This document shows positions 24,743 through 38,227 of a stretch of DNA of 64,000 nt, piece after piece. Origin of the DNA: Flaccisagitta enflata. Its lineage: Eukaryota; Chaetognatha; Sagittoidea; Aphragmophora. The position numbers were made by a program, and so were the translations under genes. The notes below the pieces were generated by a model. It made no database searches. It had not been told where the DNA came from and worked only from the letters and a program-made list of their open reading frames with translations. The DNA is taken from the NCBI GenBank assembly GCA_965153355.1, contig OZ231126.1, positions 10,602,001-10,666,000 on the forward strand. The letters run 5' to 3'. Position 1 is the first letter of the stretch; the number at the start of each line of letters is the position of its first letter.

Positions 24743-26048
24743 TATCTAAGCTCAGACTAGAGTCCATTGTTTGAGTGTATGTGGTGATGCATATACTGGA
24801 TACTGGATACTGGATACTGGATACCTGATTCTCTCTTATTAGATAAGACTTTTTTTATTTCATATAATGGTGTGACAAAAAACTTTTAGGTGACACGGAC
24901 ATGTTAATTAGGCCTGTTTTATGCTTCAGTAAGATCAAAGAGAATGAAATGAATGACCTTTTACTGGCTTAAACTAATTCATTAAAGATGGTGGCGCAGA
25001 TACTGGATACTGGATACTGGATACTGGATACTGGATACTGGATACTGGATACTGGATACTGGATACTTGATTCTCTGTAAGCCTAGAAAATGTTGTCTTT
25101 TTGTTTTAAACATGCGACCCTTGACCCTTAATGCTAGTCTACAGTATCTAAGCTCAGACTAGAGTCCATTGTTTGAGTGTATGTGGTGATGCAGATACTG
25201 GATACTGGATACTGGATACCTGATTCTCTCTTATTAGATAAGACTTTTTTTATTTCATATAATGGTGTGACAAAAGACTTTTAGGTGACACGGACATGTT
25301 AATTAGGCCTGTTTTATGCTTCAGTAAGATCATAGAGAATGAAATGAATGACCTTTTACTGGTTTAAACTAATTCATCAAAGATGGTGGCGCAGATACTG
25401 GATACTGGATACTGGATACTGGATACTGGATACTGGATACTGGATACTTGATTCTCTGTAAGCCTAGAAAATGTTGTCTTTTTGTTTTAAACATGCGACC
25501 CTTGACCCTTAATGCTAGTATACAGTATCTAAGCTCAGACTAGAGTCCATTGTTTGAGTGTATGTGGTGATGCAGATACTGGATACTGGATACTGGATAC
25601 TGGATACTGGATACCTGATTCTCTCTTATTAGATAAGACTTTTTTTATTTCATATAATGGTGTGACAAAAGACTTTTAGGTGACACGGACATGTTAATTA
25701 GGCCTGTTTTATGCTTCAGTAAGATCATAGAGAATGAAATGAATGACCTTTTACTGGTTTAAACTAATTCATCAAAGATGGTGGCGCAGATACTGGATAC
25801 TGGATACTGGATACTGGATACTGGATACTGGATACTGGATACTGGATACTTGATTCTCTGTAAGCCTAGAAAATGTTGTCTTTTTGTTTTAAACATGCGA
25901 CCCTTGACCCTTAATGCTAGTCTACAGTATCTAAGCTCAGACTAGAGTCCATTGTTTGAGTGTATGTGGTGATGCAGATACTGGATACTGGATACTGGAT
26001 ACTGGATACTTGATTCTCTCTTATTAGATAAGACTTTTTTTATTTCAT
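24743..26048 (+). repeat. Satellite array, three monomers (ABB)
   Basis: Order A, B, B before E copy 5, as at 19502-20812. Confidence 0.95.
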
Positions 26049-26889
26049 ACCAGTAATGGCGGCTGTCGCCGTGAGGAAAAAAGTCGTAAGCATTGATCGC
26101 TTTTCACCAAGCTTTTGTCTTTTGTCACTGCAAATCTTTTTTTCTATTACATCAAATCAAGAGCATTTGTATGTATTGATTGCATTGAATATCAGAAAAA
26201 AATAGGACTGAACCAAATGAGCTAGATGAGCTAAAATGCTCAAAATCACTCAACCAGACAACCAGCCATGCTCACTGACATGTTTTCTTGTATTTACATG
26301 CTACCATCAAAATATCTATCTATCCAATTAAAAATCAGTAAAAAAATAAGCTAAATGAGCAAAGTGAGCTAGAATACTCAAAAATATCCTCAAAGATGAG
26401 CAACTCTGCTCACTGATATGCTTTCTTGTATTTGCAAGCTCAAACATGTATCAAAACATTCATTCATTTATTGCATTTTTAATCAGAAAAACAGAATGAG
26501 CTAAATGAGCTAAATGAGCTGAAATGCTCAAAAACGCCCTCACAGATGAGCAGCTGTGCTCATAAACATGTTTTCTTGTATTTGCATGCTCAAACAAACA
26601 TAAATACACTCTTTTATTGATCCTACACAAAATCGTAAAAAAAAAAAAAAAATTTCATTCGAATTTTTCATAAATAAATCTTTAAAAAATCATAGCGCGA
26701 AAAATATTTGTCGTAGAGCATTCTGCTTGGCGCCAAATGAAAGAGAATTATCAAATTTACTTACCCTATCAATTTCATTGGAGGCCCCAATCGCTCGGTG
26801 GAGATTCCCAACTTTCCCATAAGAAAATGAAAACCCTGTTTCTCTCGAATATGTCAAAAAAGTGAAGACTGACTTCGACTTTTTTCCCG
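26049..26889 (+). repeat. E block copy 5, complete
   Basis: An 841-bp intact copy with an expanded A run (about 15 A) near 26637-26651. Junctions with the satellite are the same as for copies 2 and 4. Confidence 0.88.
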
Positions 26890-29800
26890 ATAATGGTGTG
26901 ACAAAAAACTTTTAGGTGACACGGACATGTTAATTAGGCCTGTTTTATGCTTCAGTAAGATCAAAGAGAATGAAATGAATGACCTTTTACTGGCTTAAAC
27001 TTCATTAAAGATGGTGGCACAGATACTGGATACTGGATACTGGATACTGGATACTGGATACTGGATACTGGATACTTGATTCTCTGTAAGCCTAGAAAAT
27101 GTTGTCTTTTTGTTTCAAACATGCGACCCTTGACCCTTAATGCTAGTCTACAGAATCTAAGCTCAGACTAGAGTCCATTGTTTGAGTGTATGTGGTGATG
27201 CAGATCTTGGATACTGGATACTGGATACTGGATACCTGATTCTCTCTTATTAGATAAGACTTTTTTTATTTCATATAATGGTGTGACAAAAAACTTTTAG
27301 GTGACACGGACATGTTAATTAGGCCTGTTTTATGCTTCAGTAAGATCATAGAGAATGAAATGAATGACCTTTTACTGGTTTAAACTAATTCATCAAAGAT
27401 GGTGGCGCAGATACTGGATACTGGATACTGGATACTGGATACTGGATACTGGATACTGGATACTTGATTCTCTGTAAGCCTAGAAAATGTTGTCTTTTTG
27501 TTTTAAACATGCGACCCTTGACCCTTAATGCTAGTCTACAGTATCTAAGCTCAGACTAGAGTCCATTGTTTGAGTGTATGTGGTGATGCAGATACTGGAT
27601 ACTGGATACTGGATACTGGATACCTGATTCTCTCTTATTAGATAAGACTTTTTTTATTTCATATAATGGTGTGACAAAAAACTTTTAGGTGACACGGACA
27701 TGTTAATTAGGCCTGTTTTATGCTTCAGTAAGATCAAAGAGAATGAAATGAATGACCTTTTACTGGCTTAAACTAATTCATTAAAGATGGTGGCGCAGAT
27801 ACTGGATACTGGATACTGGATACTGGATACTGGATACTGGATACTGGATACTGGATACTTGATTCTCTGTAAGCCTAGAAAATGTTGTCTTTTTGTTTTA
27901 AACATGCGACCCTTGACCCTTAATGCTAGTCTACAGTATCTAAGCTCAGACTAGAGTCCATTGTTTGAGTGTATGTGGTGATGCAGATACTGGATACTGG
28001 ATACTGGATACTGGATACCTGATTCTCTCTTATTAGATAAAACTTTTTTTATTTCATATAATGGTGTGACAAAAGACTTTTAGGTGACACGGACATGTTA
28101 ATTAGGCCTGTTTTATGCTTCAGTAAGATCATAGAGAATGAAATGAATGACCTTTTACTGGTTTAAACTAATTCATCAAAGATGGTGGCGCAGATACTGG
28201 ATACTGGATACTGGATACTGGATACTGGATACTGGATACTTGATTCTCTGTAAGCCTAGAAAATGTTGTCTTTTTGTTTTAAACATGCGACCCTTGACCC
28301 TTAATGCTAGTCTACAGTATCTAAGCTCAGACTAGAGTCCATTGTTTGAGTGTATGTGGTGATGCAGATACTGGATACTGGATACTGGATACCTGATTCT
28401 CTCTTATTAGATAAGACTTTTTTTATTTCATATAATGGTGTGACAAAAGACTTTTAGGTGACACGGACATGTTAATTAGGCCTGTTATATGCTTCAGTAA
28501 GATCATAGAGAATGAAATGAATGACCTTTTACTGGTTTAAACTAATTCATCAAAGATGATGGCGCAGATACTGGATACTGGATACTGGATACTGGATACT
28601 GGATACTGGATACTTGATTCTCTGTAAGCCTAGAAAACATTGTCTTTTTGTTTTAAACATGCGACCCTTGACCCTTAATGCTAGTCTACAGTATCTAAGC
28701 TCAGACTAGAGTCCATTGTTTGAGTGTATGTGGTGATGCAGATACTGGATACTGGATACTGGATACTGGATACCTGATTCTCTCTTATTAGATAAGACTT
28801 TTTTTATTTCATATAATGGTGTGACAAAAGACTTTTAGGTGACACGGACATGTTAATTAGGCCTGTTTTATGCTTCAGTAAGATCATAGAGAATGAAATG
28901 AATGACCTTTTACTGGTTTAAACTAATTCATCAAAGATGGTGGCGCAGATACTAGATACTGGATACTGGATACTGGATACTGGATACTGGATACTGGATA
29001 CTTGATTCTCTGTAAGCCTAGAAAATGTTGTCTTTTTGTTTTAAACATGCGACCCTTGACCCTTAATGCTAGTCTACAGTATCTAAGCTCAGACTAGAGT
29101 CCATTGTTTGAGTGTATGTGGTGATGCAGATACTGGATACTGGATACTGGATACTGGATACCTGATTCTCTCTTATTAGATAAGACTTTTTTTATTTCAT
29201 ATAATGGTGTGACAAAAAACTTTTAGGTGACACGGACATGTTAATTAGGCCTGTTTTATGCTTCAGTAAGATCAAAGAGAATGAAATGAATGACCTTTTA
29301 CTGGCTTAAACTAATTCATTAAAGATGGTGGCGCAGATACTGGATACTGGATACTGGATACTGGATACTGGATACTGGATACTTGATTCTCTGTAAGCCT
29401 AGAAAATGTTGTCTTTTTGTTTTAAACATGCGACCCTTGACCCTTAATGCTAGTCTACAGTATCTAAGCTCAGACTAGAGTCCATTGTTTGAGTGTATGT
29501 GGTGATGCAGATACTGGATACTGGATACTGGATACTGGATACCTGATTCTCTCTTATTAGATAAGACTTTTTTTATTTCATATAATGGTGTGACAAAAGA
29601 CTTTTAGGTGACACGGACATGTTAATTAGGCCTGTTTTATGCTTCAGTAAGATCATAGAGAATGAAATGAATGACCTTTTACTGGTTTAAACTAATTCAT
29701 CAAAGATGGTTGCGCAGATACTGGATACTGGATACTGGATACTGGATACTGGATACTGGATACTGGATACTGGATACTGGATACTTGATTCTCTGTAAGC

Positions 29801-31854
29801 CTAGAAAATGTTGTCTTTTTGTTTTAAACATGCGACCCTTGACCCTTAATGCTAGTCTACAGAATCTAAGCTCAGACTAGAGTCCATTGTTTGAGTGTAT
29901 GTGGTGATGCAGATACTGGATACTGGATACTGGATACTGGATACCTGATTCTCTCTTATTAGATAAGACTTTTTTTATTTCATATAATGGTGTGACAAAA
30001 GACTTTTAGGTGACACGGACATGTTAATTAGGCCTGTTTTATGCTTCAGTAAGATCATAGAGAATGAAATGAATGACCTTTTACTGGTTTAAACTAATTC
30101 ATCAAAGATGGTGGCGCAGATACTGGATACTGGATACTGGATACTGGATACTGGATACTGGATACTGGATACTGGATACTTGATTCTCTGTAAGCCTAGA
30201 AAATGTTGTCTTTTTGTTTTAAACATGCGACCCTTGACCCTTAATGCTAGTCTACAGTATCTAAGCTCAGACTAGAGTCCATTGTTTGAGTGTATGTGGT
30301 GATACAGATACTGGATACTGGATACTGGATACTGGATACTGGATACCTGATTCTCTCTTATTAGATAAGACTTTTTTTATTTCATATAATGGTGTGACAA
30401 AAAACTTTTAGGTGACACGGACATGTTAATTAGGCCTGTTTTATGCTTCAGTAAGATCAAAGAGAATGAAATGAATGACCTTTTACTGGCTTAAACTAAT
30501 TCATTAAAGATGGTGGCGCAGATACTGGATACTGGATACTGGATACTGGATACTGGATACTGGATACTGGATATTGGATACTGGATACTGGATACTGGAT
30601 ACTTGATTCTCTGTAAGCCTAGAAAATGTTGTCTTTTTGTTTTAAACATGCGACCCTTGACCCTTAATGCTAGTCTACAGTATCTAAGCTCAGACTAGAG
30701 TCCATTGTTTGAGTGTATGTGGTGATACAGATACTGGATACTGGATACTGGATACTGGATACTGGATACCTGATTCTCTCTTATTAGATAAGACTTTTTT
30801 TATTTCATATAATGGTGTGACAAAAGACTTTTAGGTGACACGGACATGTTAATTAGGCCTGTTTTATGCTTCAGTAAGATCATAGAGAATGAAATGAATG
30901 ACCTTTTACTGGTTTAAACTAATTCATCAAAGATGGTGGAGCAGATACTGGATACTGGATACTGGATACTGGATACTGGATACTGGATACTGGATACTTG
31001 ATTCTCTGTAAGCCTAGAAAATGTTGTCTTTTTGTTTTAAACATGCGACCCTTGACCCTTAATGCTAGTCTACAGTATCTAAGCTCAGACTAGAGTCCAT
31101 TGTTTGAGTGTATGTGGTGATGCAGATACTGGATACTGGATACTGGATACTGGATACCTGATTCTCTCTTATTAGATAAGACTTTTTTTATTTCATATAA
31201 TGGTGTGACAAAAAACTTTTAGGTGACACGGACATGTTAATTAGGCCTGTTTTATGCTTCAGTAAGATCAAAGAGAATGAATGAATGACCTTTAACTAAA
31301 CTAATTCATTAAAGATGGTGGCGAAGATACTGGATACTGGATACTGGATACTGGATACTGGATACTGGATACTGGATACTTGATTCTCTGTAAGCCTAGA
31401 AAATGTTGTCTTTTTGTTTTAAACATGCGACCCTTGACCCTTAATGCTAGTCTACAGTATCTAAGCTCAGACTAGAGTCCATTGTTTGAGTGTATGTGGT
31501 GATGCAGATACTGGATACTGGATACTGGATACTGGATACCTGATTCTCTCTTATTAGATAAGACTTTTTTTATTTCATATAATGGTGTGACAAAAGACTT
31601 TTAGGTGACACGGACATGTTAATTAGGCCTGTTTTATGCTTCAGTAAGATCATAGAGAATGAAATGAATGACCTTTTACTGATTTAAACTAATTCATCAA
31701 AGATGGTGGCGCAGATACTGGATACTGGATACTGGATACTGGATACTGGATACTGGATACTGGATACTGGATACTTGATTCTCTGTAAGCCTAGAAAATG
31801 TTGTCTTTTTGTTTTAAACATGCGACCCTTGACCCTTAATGCTAGTCTACAGTA
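26890..31854 (+). repeat. Satellite array, 13 monomers
   Basis: The longest uninterrupted stretch, with order ABABBBABBABAB by the diagnostic sites. It runs into F2 copy 6 without F1. Tract 2 near 30520-30605 has about 11 heptamers with one GGATATT variant. Confidence 0.95.
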
Positions 31855-32456
31855 CAGGGTGAACATTGTCAAATGCAAAAAAGTATTAAGCTTTTACTTC
31901 TTGACGCTTCATCACCATGACCTGGAATCATTTTTCTCTTATAGTAGTATGCTTGACATTTTTTGTGTCAAAATTTCATGGGTCTGAGTTGAATAGTTTG
32001 TTCATAATATCAGTTTGAAGTAAAAAGAATATTTAGAGCTTGACCTTGATTACTGATTTTTTTCATCTGGGCAGGTTCTTTTGGAATTGTTCTGATGTTG
32101 AAATGACTTAAGCCACAGATGCTACATTGGTCTTAAATGAAAGAGAATCAAATTTTCTTCCAATCAAGACCAATCTGGCATTTATAGCTCAAGCTGTCTT
32201 CAAATGAGAGCAAATCGAAAAAAAACTTTCCAGTTTAAAGAAGAAGATTTTTAGCTGAAAATGAGCTTTTTTCTAGAAATGCCTCTTTTACTTCAATTTA
32301 ATGTTGTGGACAAAGAATCCAACTTAGACCCATGAAATTTTGATACAAAAAACGTCAATTATAGTACTTTAAGAGAAAAGTGAATCTAGGTCATAAAAAT
32401 GAAGCATCTAGAAGCAAAAGCTTAATACTTTTTTGCATTTGACAATGTTCACACTG
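31855..32456 (+). mobile_element. F2 copy 6, Tc1/mariner-like MITE
   Basis: A 602-bp copy with TA at both sides and about 40-bp inverted ends. There is no F1 next to it, as in copy 2. Confidence 0.85.
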
Positions 32457-33276
32457 TATCTAAGCTCAGACTAGAGTCCATTGTTTGAGTGTATGTGGTG
32501 ATGCATATACTGGATACTGGATACTGGATACTGGATACCTGATTCTCTCTTATTAGATAAGACTTTTTTTATTTCATATAATGGTGTGACAAAAAACTTT
32601 TAGGTGACACGGACATGTTAATTAATTAGGCCTGTTTTATGCTTCAGTAAGATCAAAGAGAATGAAATGAATGACCTTTTACTGGCTTAAACTAATTCAT
32701 TAAAGATGGTGGCGCAGATACTGGATACTGGATACTGGATACTGGATACTGGATACTGGATACTGGATACTGGATACTTGATTCTCTGTAAGCCTAGAAA
32801 ATGTTGTCTTTTTGTTTTAAACATGCGACCCTTGACCCTTAATGCTAGTCTACAGTATCTAAGCTCAGACTAGAGTCATTGTGTTGTTTGAGTGTATGTG
32901 GTGATGCAGATACTGGATACTGGATACTGGATACGTTCTCTCTTATTAGATAAGACTTTTTTTATTTCATATAATGGTGTGACAAAAGACTTTTAGGTGA
33001 CACAGACATGTTAATTAGGCCTGTTATATGCTTCAGTAAGATCATAGAGAATGAAATGAATGACCTTTTACTGGTTTAAACTAATTCATCAAAGATGATG
33101 GCGCAGATACTGGATACTGGATACTGGATACTGGATACTGGATACTGGATACTGGATACTGGATACTTGATTCTCTGTAAGCCTAGAAAATGTTGTCTTT
33201 TTGTTTTAAACATGCGACCCTTGACCCTTAATGCTAGTCTACAGTATCTAAGCTCAGACTAGAGTCACACACACAC
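32457..33276 (+). repeat. Satellite array, two monomers, up to the LTR insertion
   Basis: One A and one B monomer. The second is cut in half-unit 2 at CTCAGACTAGAGTC, followed by a short CACACACACAC stretch and the LTR start. Confidence 0.93.
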
Positions 33277-34183
33277 TGTTAGAAATGTATGTTCGTCCGT
33301 CTGTTAAGTGTGTGTGCTTTTGTTTCTTTTGCGTGCTTTTGGCTTTTCCTCTTTTCTTATTATTCAATGCCGGTGTCTTTTGTTTCTCGCCATTTTTTAT
33401 AATGAAGGCTAGATGGGTAACCATATGGTTGCGCCTTGTATTTTGTGCCATTTGTTTTTTATTACGTAAACAAACATACGTATCTCGTCTTCGTGTCATC
33501 CAATTTTGGATTGATTGTTTTTATTTATTTACGGCATTGCTTCCTAAAGTGATTGATTGAGTTTTCGTGATTGATTGAATGTGCCCTTGGAATTTACTAA
33601 TTTCAATAATCTCTCATCTTTTTGTTGCAGATAAACTTATGAAAGGACAGTGCGATTAGTTTGACATCGACAGACTGTGGGTTGAAACCAACGAAAGTGT
33701 TCCGACCTAAAGTAAGTTTTATAAGCGGCGTTTTCGTTTTCAGCTTGCGCGTTGTTTTATCTTATTCGGTCTGTTATTCCTTTTCCGTTTTGCATTTTAC
33801 TCTTTGGATTTTAGTATGGTTTTTATCGTTTCCGATCAGCTTACTATGGAGATGATATGGATGAATTTAATAGGATGAGCCGGGGCAGGGCAGGTATTAT
33901 CAGGTGGCATGGGCTCTGAAGATGAACATGTTGTCATGTGCTGTTTCTGTCCTTTATTGTGTCCTGTCTCGATTTCATGTTATCTTTTGCGTTTGCTGAT
34001 CACCATTAACGCCCACTTTCCCTTTTATTTTATCCCCTCTCTTCAGTTGTTGAAATTTTTATGGAATAAACGAGATGATCGCCTTCCTATTTTCCAATCG
34101 GCCAACTTTCTTTCACCACAAGTCGTCAGTCAGATAGACGCTCATAGACAGTGCCAGTTGAAACTCGTGGGCGTAATTTATAG
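33277..34183 (+). repeat. 5' LTR of the BEL/Pao element
   Basis: A 907-bp direct repeat of 40916-41832, from TGTTAGAAATGTATG to GCGTAATTTATAG. It contains AATAAA at 34065-34070, a likely polyadenylation signal. Differences from the 3' LTR are scattered and include small indels, so the insertion is not recent. An open stretch of about 50 codons near 33400-33558 is shared by both LTRs but has no known motif. Confidence 0.92.
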
Positions 34184-34245
34184 CTAGAAATTTAAAAAAC
34201 GACTCGACTCTTTCCATCTTCGACCTCCGAAAACGAAATTGGACA

Positions 34246-34680
34246 ATGGCAGGCGCGAGCAAAGACGACACCGTCTCGACTGCTTCAGCGTCATCTCGTG
34301 TATCTCACTTCGGTTTGAATCAGTGTCCGAGGTCGAATCGTTTGCGCGCAATGAGAAACGACATCGCGGCGGAGATGGAAGGATGCCGGCGCCTTTTAAA
34401 CACCGTTGCCGCTTGCGCCGAAGGGCCGAATGATTTCGACGACGCCGCATATGAATCAGATGGCGCTCGACACGGCCTTAGGGACATGGTCTCTGACTTT
34501 ATATCATACGCAAGGCAAATGGCGCTCGATTCGATGCCCGGCGACCATCCTCTTCGATTAACGGCGTCCACTCTGCGTCGAATCCGCCGCGAATGGAACT
34601 CCATGCGTTTCTTCGATCGTGAAAAATTATCCAGAGGGTTTTCCTTCCAACGCCGACATCGTGAACATAATGCACAATGA
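34246..34680 (+). pseudogene. BEL/Pao gag, N-terminal part
   Basis: An open frame of 144 codons starting at the first good ATG after the 5' LTR (context GGACAATGG), 62 bp inside the internal region. It begins MAGASKDD and is mainly helical and charged, with no motif I can name. The frame is lost at a stop at 34678. Downstream gag-like sequence continues in other frames. The position after the LTR and the upstream relation to the zinc knuckles identify it as gag; its role would be capsid assembly. The precise domain is unknown. Confidence 0.6.
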
Positions 34681-35099
34681 CATTGGGAATCGTAAGAGAC
34701 CCGTCAATGAATTCTCATGGAACAGCCTCCCAACTGACACTCATGCCGCCCGTGACAATATTACTGGCGCTCCAACTCCAAGGATGCGAACGTCTTCGCC
34801 AACCCAGCAGGATCCGGTATCACACTTCCAATCCCTCGACACTTGGTGCACAATCTCAACTGGCGGCAATTTTAGATCTGCCGCGATTCAAGAGGAGATG
34901 CCGTCCATCAGTGGGTTTCAGACTTGATGTCGAATCCGAACGCAGCGTGCGTCTCCGATGGAGCAAAGGCCAGGCGACATGCTTGCGGATCAGGCGTGCT
35001 CGCCAAGAGGTCGGCGGGATATCAGCGGACTGACGCCAGCAGAGGGCGAGGCGACGCTTCATCAATAAGTGCGGAGAGAGACAGATGGGGTAGGCAGCT

Positions 35100-36585
35100 G
35101 GAGGAAGAAATGCGACAAGGCCGTCGGCTGATAAAAGCGATATGCAGCAGCAACAGCGCGTGAGGAGGAGCAGCGACAGCAACTTCCCAGGAGCAACAAC
35201 AGCAGCATCAATTGCAGATGCAGCGGCAACTCCAACAGCAACGTCAGCTCCACCGACCGCAGGAGCAGCGGCAAACGACAGCGCAACGGCAGCGGCAAGA
35301 GCTGTTGCAGCGGCGGCAGTTACCGCAGCTTCAACAATTTCGTCAACAAGACCAACAACAACGTCAAATCCCGCAGCCGGCGCCACAATCTGTGGTTCAA
35401 CAACAGCAACAACATCAGCGGCAGCAACAGCGGCGGCAGCAACAGCAAGAGCTGCAGCAGCATCAACCAGTAGCATAGCCTGAACAACAACAACAATGGC
35501 AAATACTGCAGAGGAACATATGCAGCAGCAACTGCAGCAGCAACAGCAACCTTCATCCGCGATTCCAGCGGTAGTAGTTGATCCTCCAGCGTCAAATAAC
35601 CATCCTGTCGAAAGCATGAATGTCAGTGAAGAAACAGAAGAAGAGAGACAGCAACGCCTTGCAGAACTGTGAATTCGCATGATGGCTGAAGGTGAAAGTG
35701 GTGGTGCAGCAACAGCTCCAAAGGCGCCCATCGCGGTGCCATTGGGATTCCAACAGCGAAGCTCATCACAAAAAGACAAAGAATTGTACGACAGAATGTG
35801 CAACTTTCGCCAACAGCAGCAGCGAGATGAAGATAGAAGGGCAGGAGTATTCAGCAATGCGGCAGAGATGCACGGCTTTGGAATAGCCTGAGCAGCGGCG
35901 GCATTGGTGGAGCTTTAGAGCAGCGGGATGTGAAGCAGACAACTGTCTGAGCTGGACAAGCAGCAGCCATGCTCAGCCAAAGGCCAAATAGATCTATCTT
36001 CTGAAATTCAATCCCGGGGTTTTTAATTGGAACTTGCAGCAACGTCATGTGCAGCCAGTGGAAACGTCCGTCAAGCAGCTGATGCGGCAGCGGCAGCAGT
36101 TGGAGCAGCAGCAGCAGCAAGGACAGCGACAGCATCAACTGCAGCAGCAGAATGAGCAGCAACAGCATCCTGACCAGCAGCAGCAGCTTCGACATCAACA
36201 GTGGCAGCAGCAACGGTTTCAACAACAGCAACAGCATCATTATCAGCATCATCAAACCCCAGCAGCAACGATTCTCCCTACCGCACCGGAAGTGATCTTC
36301 GAGAAGCAGACTGGTTCTACTAGAAGGGAGACTGAACTTCCCCGTCAAGAGGAAAAGGTCTTCAACACAGCCGGAAGCGGAGGTGATGCAACGGAGGCGA
36401 TGCGCAGGAGGCAGAGGCAGGAGGCCGCTGACGCGAAGTTGGCACAGCAGCTGCAAGATAAGGAGAGAAGAAAAGTCGCTCCTAAGAAGACAATGAGTGG
36501 ATTGCAGCCGAAGGTGCCAGAAGTAGCGCAAGCGCCTCTAGCAACGCCTCCAGCAGAATCAACGTTTGCAGCAAGAAGTGGATAG
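35100..36585 (+). pseudogene. BEL/Pao gag, Q- and A-rich low-complexity region
   Basis: A stretch of CAG, CAA and GCA triplet expansions that reads as polyglutamine in one frame and polyalanine in another. The longest gag-sense frame is 36034-36585, with clusters such as QQQQQ and HQQWQQQ, then a charged segment (EAADAKLAQQLQDKERRK) that looks like coiled coil. Frames on both strands stay open here because the triplets lack stop codons, so open frames alone are not evidence of coding. The triplet expansion has probably broken the original gag frame. Confidence 0.5.
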
Positions 36586-37171
36586 TTTGAAGATGCAGAT
36601 TCAGCAGAGAGACTTTGACCTTGCCGCAGCGAGAGAAGAAGAGAAACAACGCAAAGAAGAACAACAAAAGCGACAGTACGTCCGCCAGGATTTTGATGCT
36701 CCCCGATTCCATCAAGATGATCGTCAACAACAAATGAATCAGCAGGAAGAAGTTGGGTGGAGTGTGAAAACTACCAAAGATCGCGGTCAAGGTCGGGGGT
36801 CAATCATTCACCCAGCAAGCCCCAGCGCATATCATCAAGTAGAGCATCATCAAGTAGCCTCAAATCGTCAACAGGAAGTTCATGTACAGATGCCCAACAA
36901 TCCGGCTCTGGACATGTTCTTGGAAAGAGCGGCGTACAACGATCATATGCGAGCAAGGGAGGTCGGCCTCAAAGCATTGGAGAGAGCAAGACCTGAGAAG
37001 CCTCTGCAGGAGCTTTCATCCACCGATTTCATGATGTGGAAGAGGAAGTTCAAAGATGCTGAAAAGCATGAAGGCTTGACGCAAATGGACATTTTAGTGG
37101 AATTGCCTAAGTGGTTTGCTGGTCCGGCAAAGGAGATCATCGAAACTGCGGCGATTGGTGCAACTGAATGA
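36566..37171 (+). pseudogene. BEL/Pao gag, central part
   Basis: An open frame of 201 codons. It begins with a charged coiled coil (LAAAREEEKQRKEEQQ near residues 19-34) and ends in a gag-like helical segment containing DFMMWKRKFKDAEK. It overlaps the next frame by ATGA at 37168-37171, with a change of frame, so the two were probably one protein before a frameshift. The next segment carries the nucleocapsid knuckles, which supports gag identity. It would be the capsid portion of the polyprotein. Confidence 0.6.
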
Positions 37172-38022
37172 CAGCAAGAGAAGAGATTGGCGACGCATTC
37201 GCAAAAATGGGCGTCGTTTTTATGGCGGGGCGCTGCAATAATGCAGTGCTGAGCAACGAAGTCGTCATGGAGGCGAAAATCCAGTCAGACGACCATGCCA
37301 GGCATTTCAATCTGTCTGCAAGGCTGCAAAAGGCAAAGAAGATTGCGAGGACCTGTGGAGAAGTGCAACAATGCTATCGTGACGAGCTGCTGCAGGAGAT
37401 CCTCAATAAGAGGGTCCCTCATCTTGCAGATAAATTTTGGGAAAAGCAACATGAAGCAGCCCAAAAAGGACAGTCATTTTCATTCGACAACTTGGTCAAC
37501 ATGATTGAAACATGGGCGGTGATTCAGCGCAACAAAGGTGCAAGCTGCAAAACAGCGTCAGTGGCAGCAGTCGCAACGACAGAAAAAGAGGCGCCATCAT
37601 CACCTGAGGATGCCTTGACTGATGGCAAGCAAAAGATGCAGTCGACGGACCGCTGCGACGTCTGCAGTGGAATGCATCAAACAGAAGAGTGTCATCAACT
37701 GTTAGAGTTGGAAGTGGACGCGAGAGTTCAAAAGATCATGTCTCGTCGTCTTTGCTTCCACTGCCTCGCGCCAGGACACAACACCAAAGGATGTGCGAAC
37801 AGACCAACTTGCCAGATCTGCAAGAAACGGCACACAACAATTCTCCACGGGCGCACCTACAAGAAAGAAGAAAAGGAAGAGAAGAAGGGAGAGAATAAGC
37901 AGGGAAATAAAGTACCGCTGGCTCCTTTCAACAAGTCAGAGGATGCGGCTGCACCAGCACCAACAGCTCCGTCGACGGCGGAGGCAGCAATCCTACGGAG
38001 TCTCTTACAAATCACGGCATGA
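37168..38022 (+). pseudogene. BEL/Pao gag-pol with three zinc knuckles
   Basis: An open frame of 284 codons. Residues 1-150 are helical gag-type sequence. Three zinc-binding motifs follow: CDVCSGMHQTEEC (CX2CX3HX4C), CFHCLAPGHNTKGC (the classic CX2CX4HX4C) and CQICKKRHTTILH (CX2CX3HX4H). This cluster before the protease is a hallmark of BEL/Pao polyproteins and would bind the element RNA. A lysine-rich tail follows. The protease continues in a different frame, so a frameshift lies near 38,000. Confidence 0.8.
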
Positions 38023-38039
38023 CTGGCGGCGGCGGCGCG

Positions 38040-38227
38040 TCAGCGGTCGTCTGCGGTCGACGACGTTGTCCGTGGAATGTTCCATTGACTATCATAAACA
38101 ATTCTTCGGTGTGCAGAGGAGGACGATATACGCTATGATCGACTCAGGCGCTGATCGCAACGTGATCAGTACCAATGTCATTCGCAGTCTTCTGATTCCG
38201 ACAAAAGCAATTGCAAATGGCGAGTGA
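38040..38227 (+). pseudogene. BEL/Pao aspartic protease fragment
   Basis: In the +2 frame, a segment of about 60 residues contains the active-site motif IDSGAD (DSGAD at 38141-38155) followed by RNVIS, the form expected for a retropepsin-like protease that cleaves the gag-pol polyprotein. It ends at a stop at 38225-38227. The rest of the protease can be followed in another frame near 38441-38550 (an FGWTVCGK stretch resembling the LGWxxxG motif of this family). Truncated and frameshifted. Confidence 0.75.

Noticed and set aside
33285-33560. A 91-codon frame in both LTRs as a gene
   Set aside because: It is conserved only because the LTRs are copies; no motif, and it lies in the LTR.
34856-35857. 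A 333-codon minus-strand frame in the BEL/Pao element
   Set aside because: It is the reverse of CAG/GCA triplet expansions, which lack stop codons on both strands; it gives only A, V, L, C and S runs without domains.
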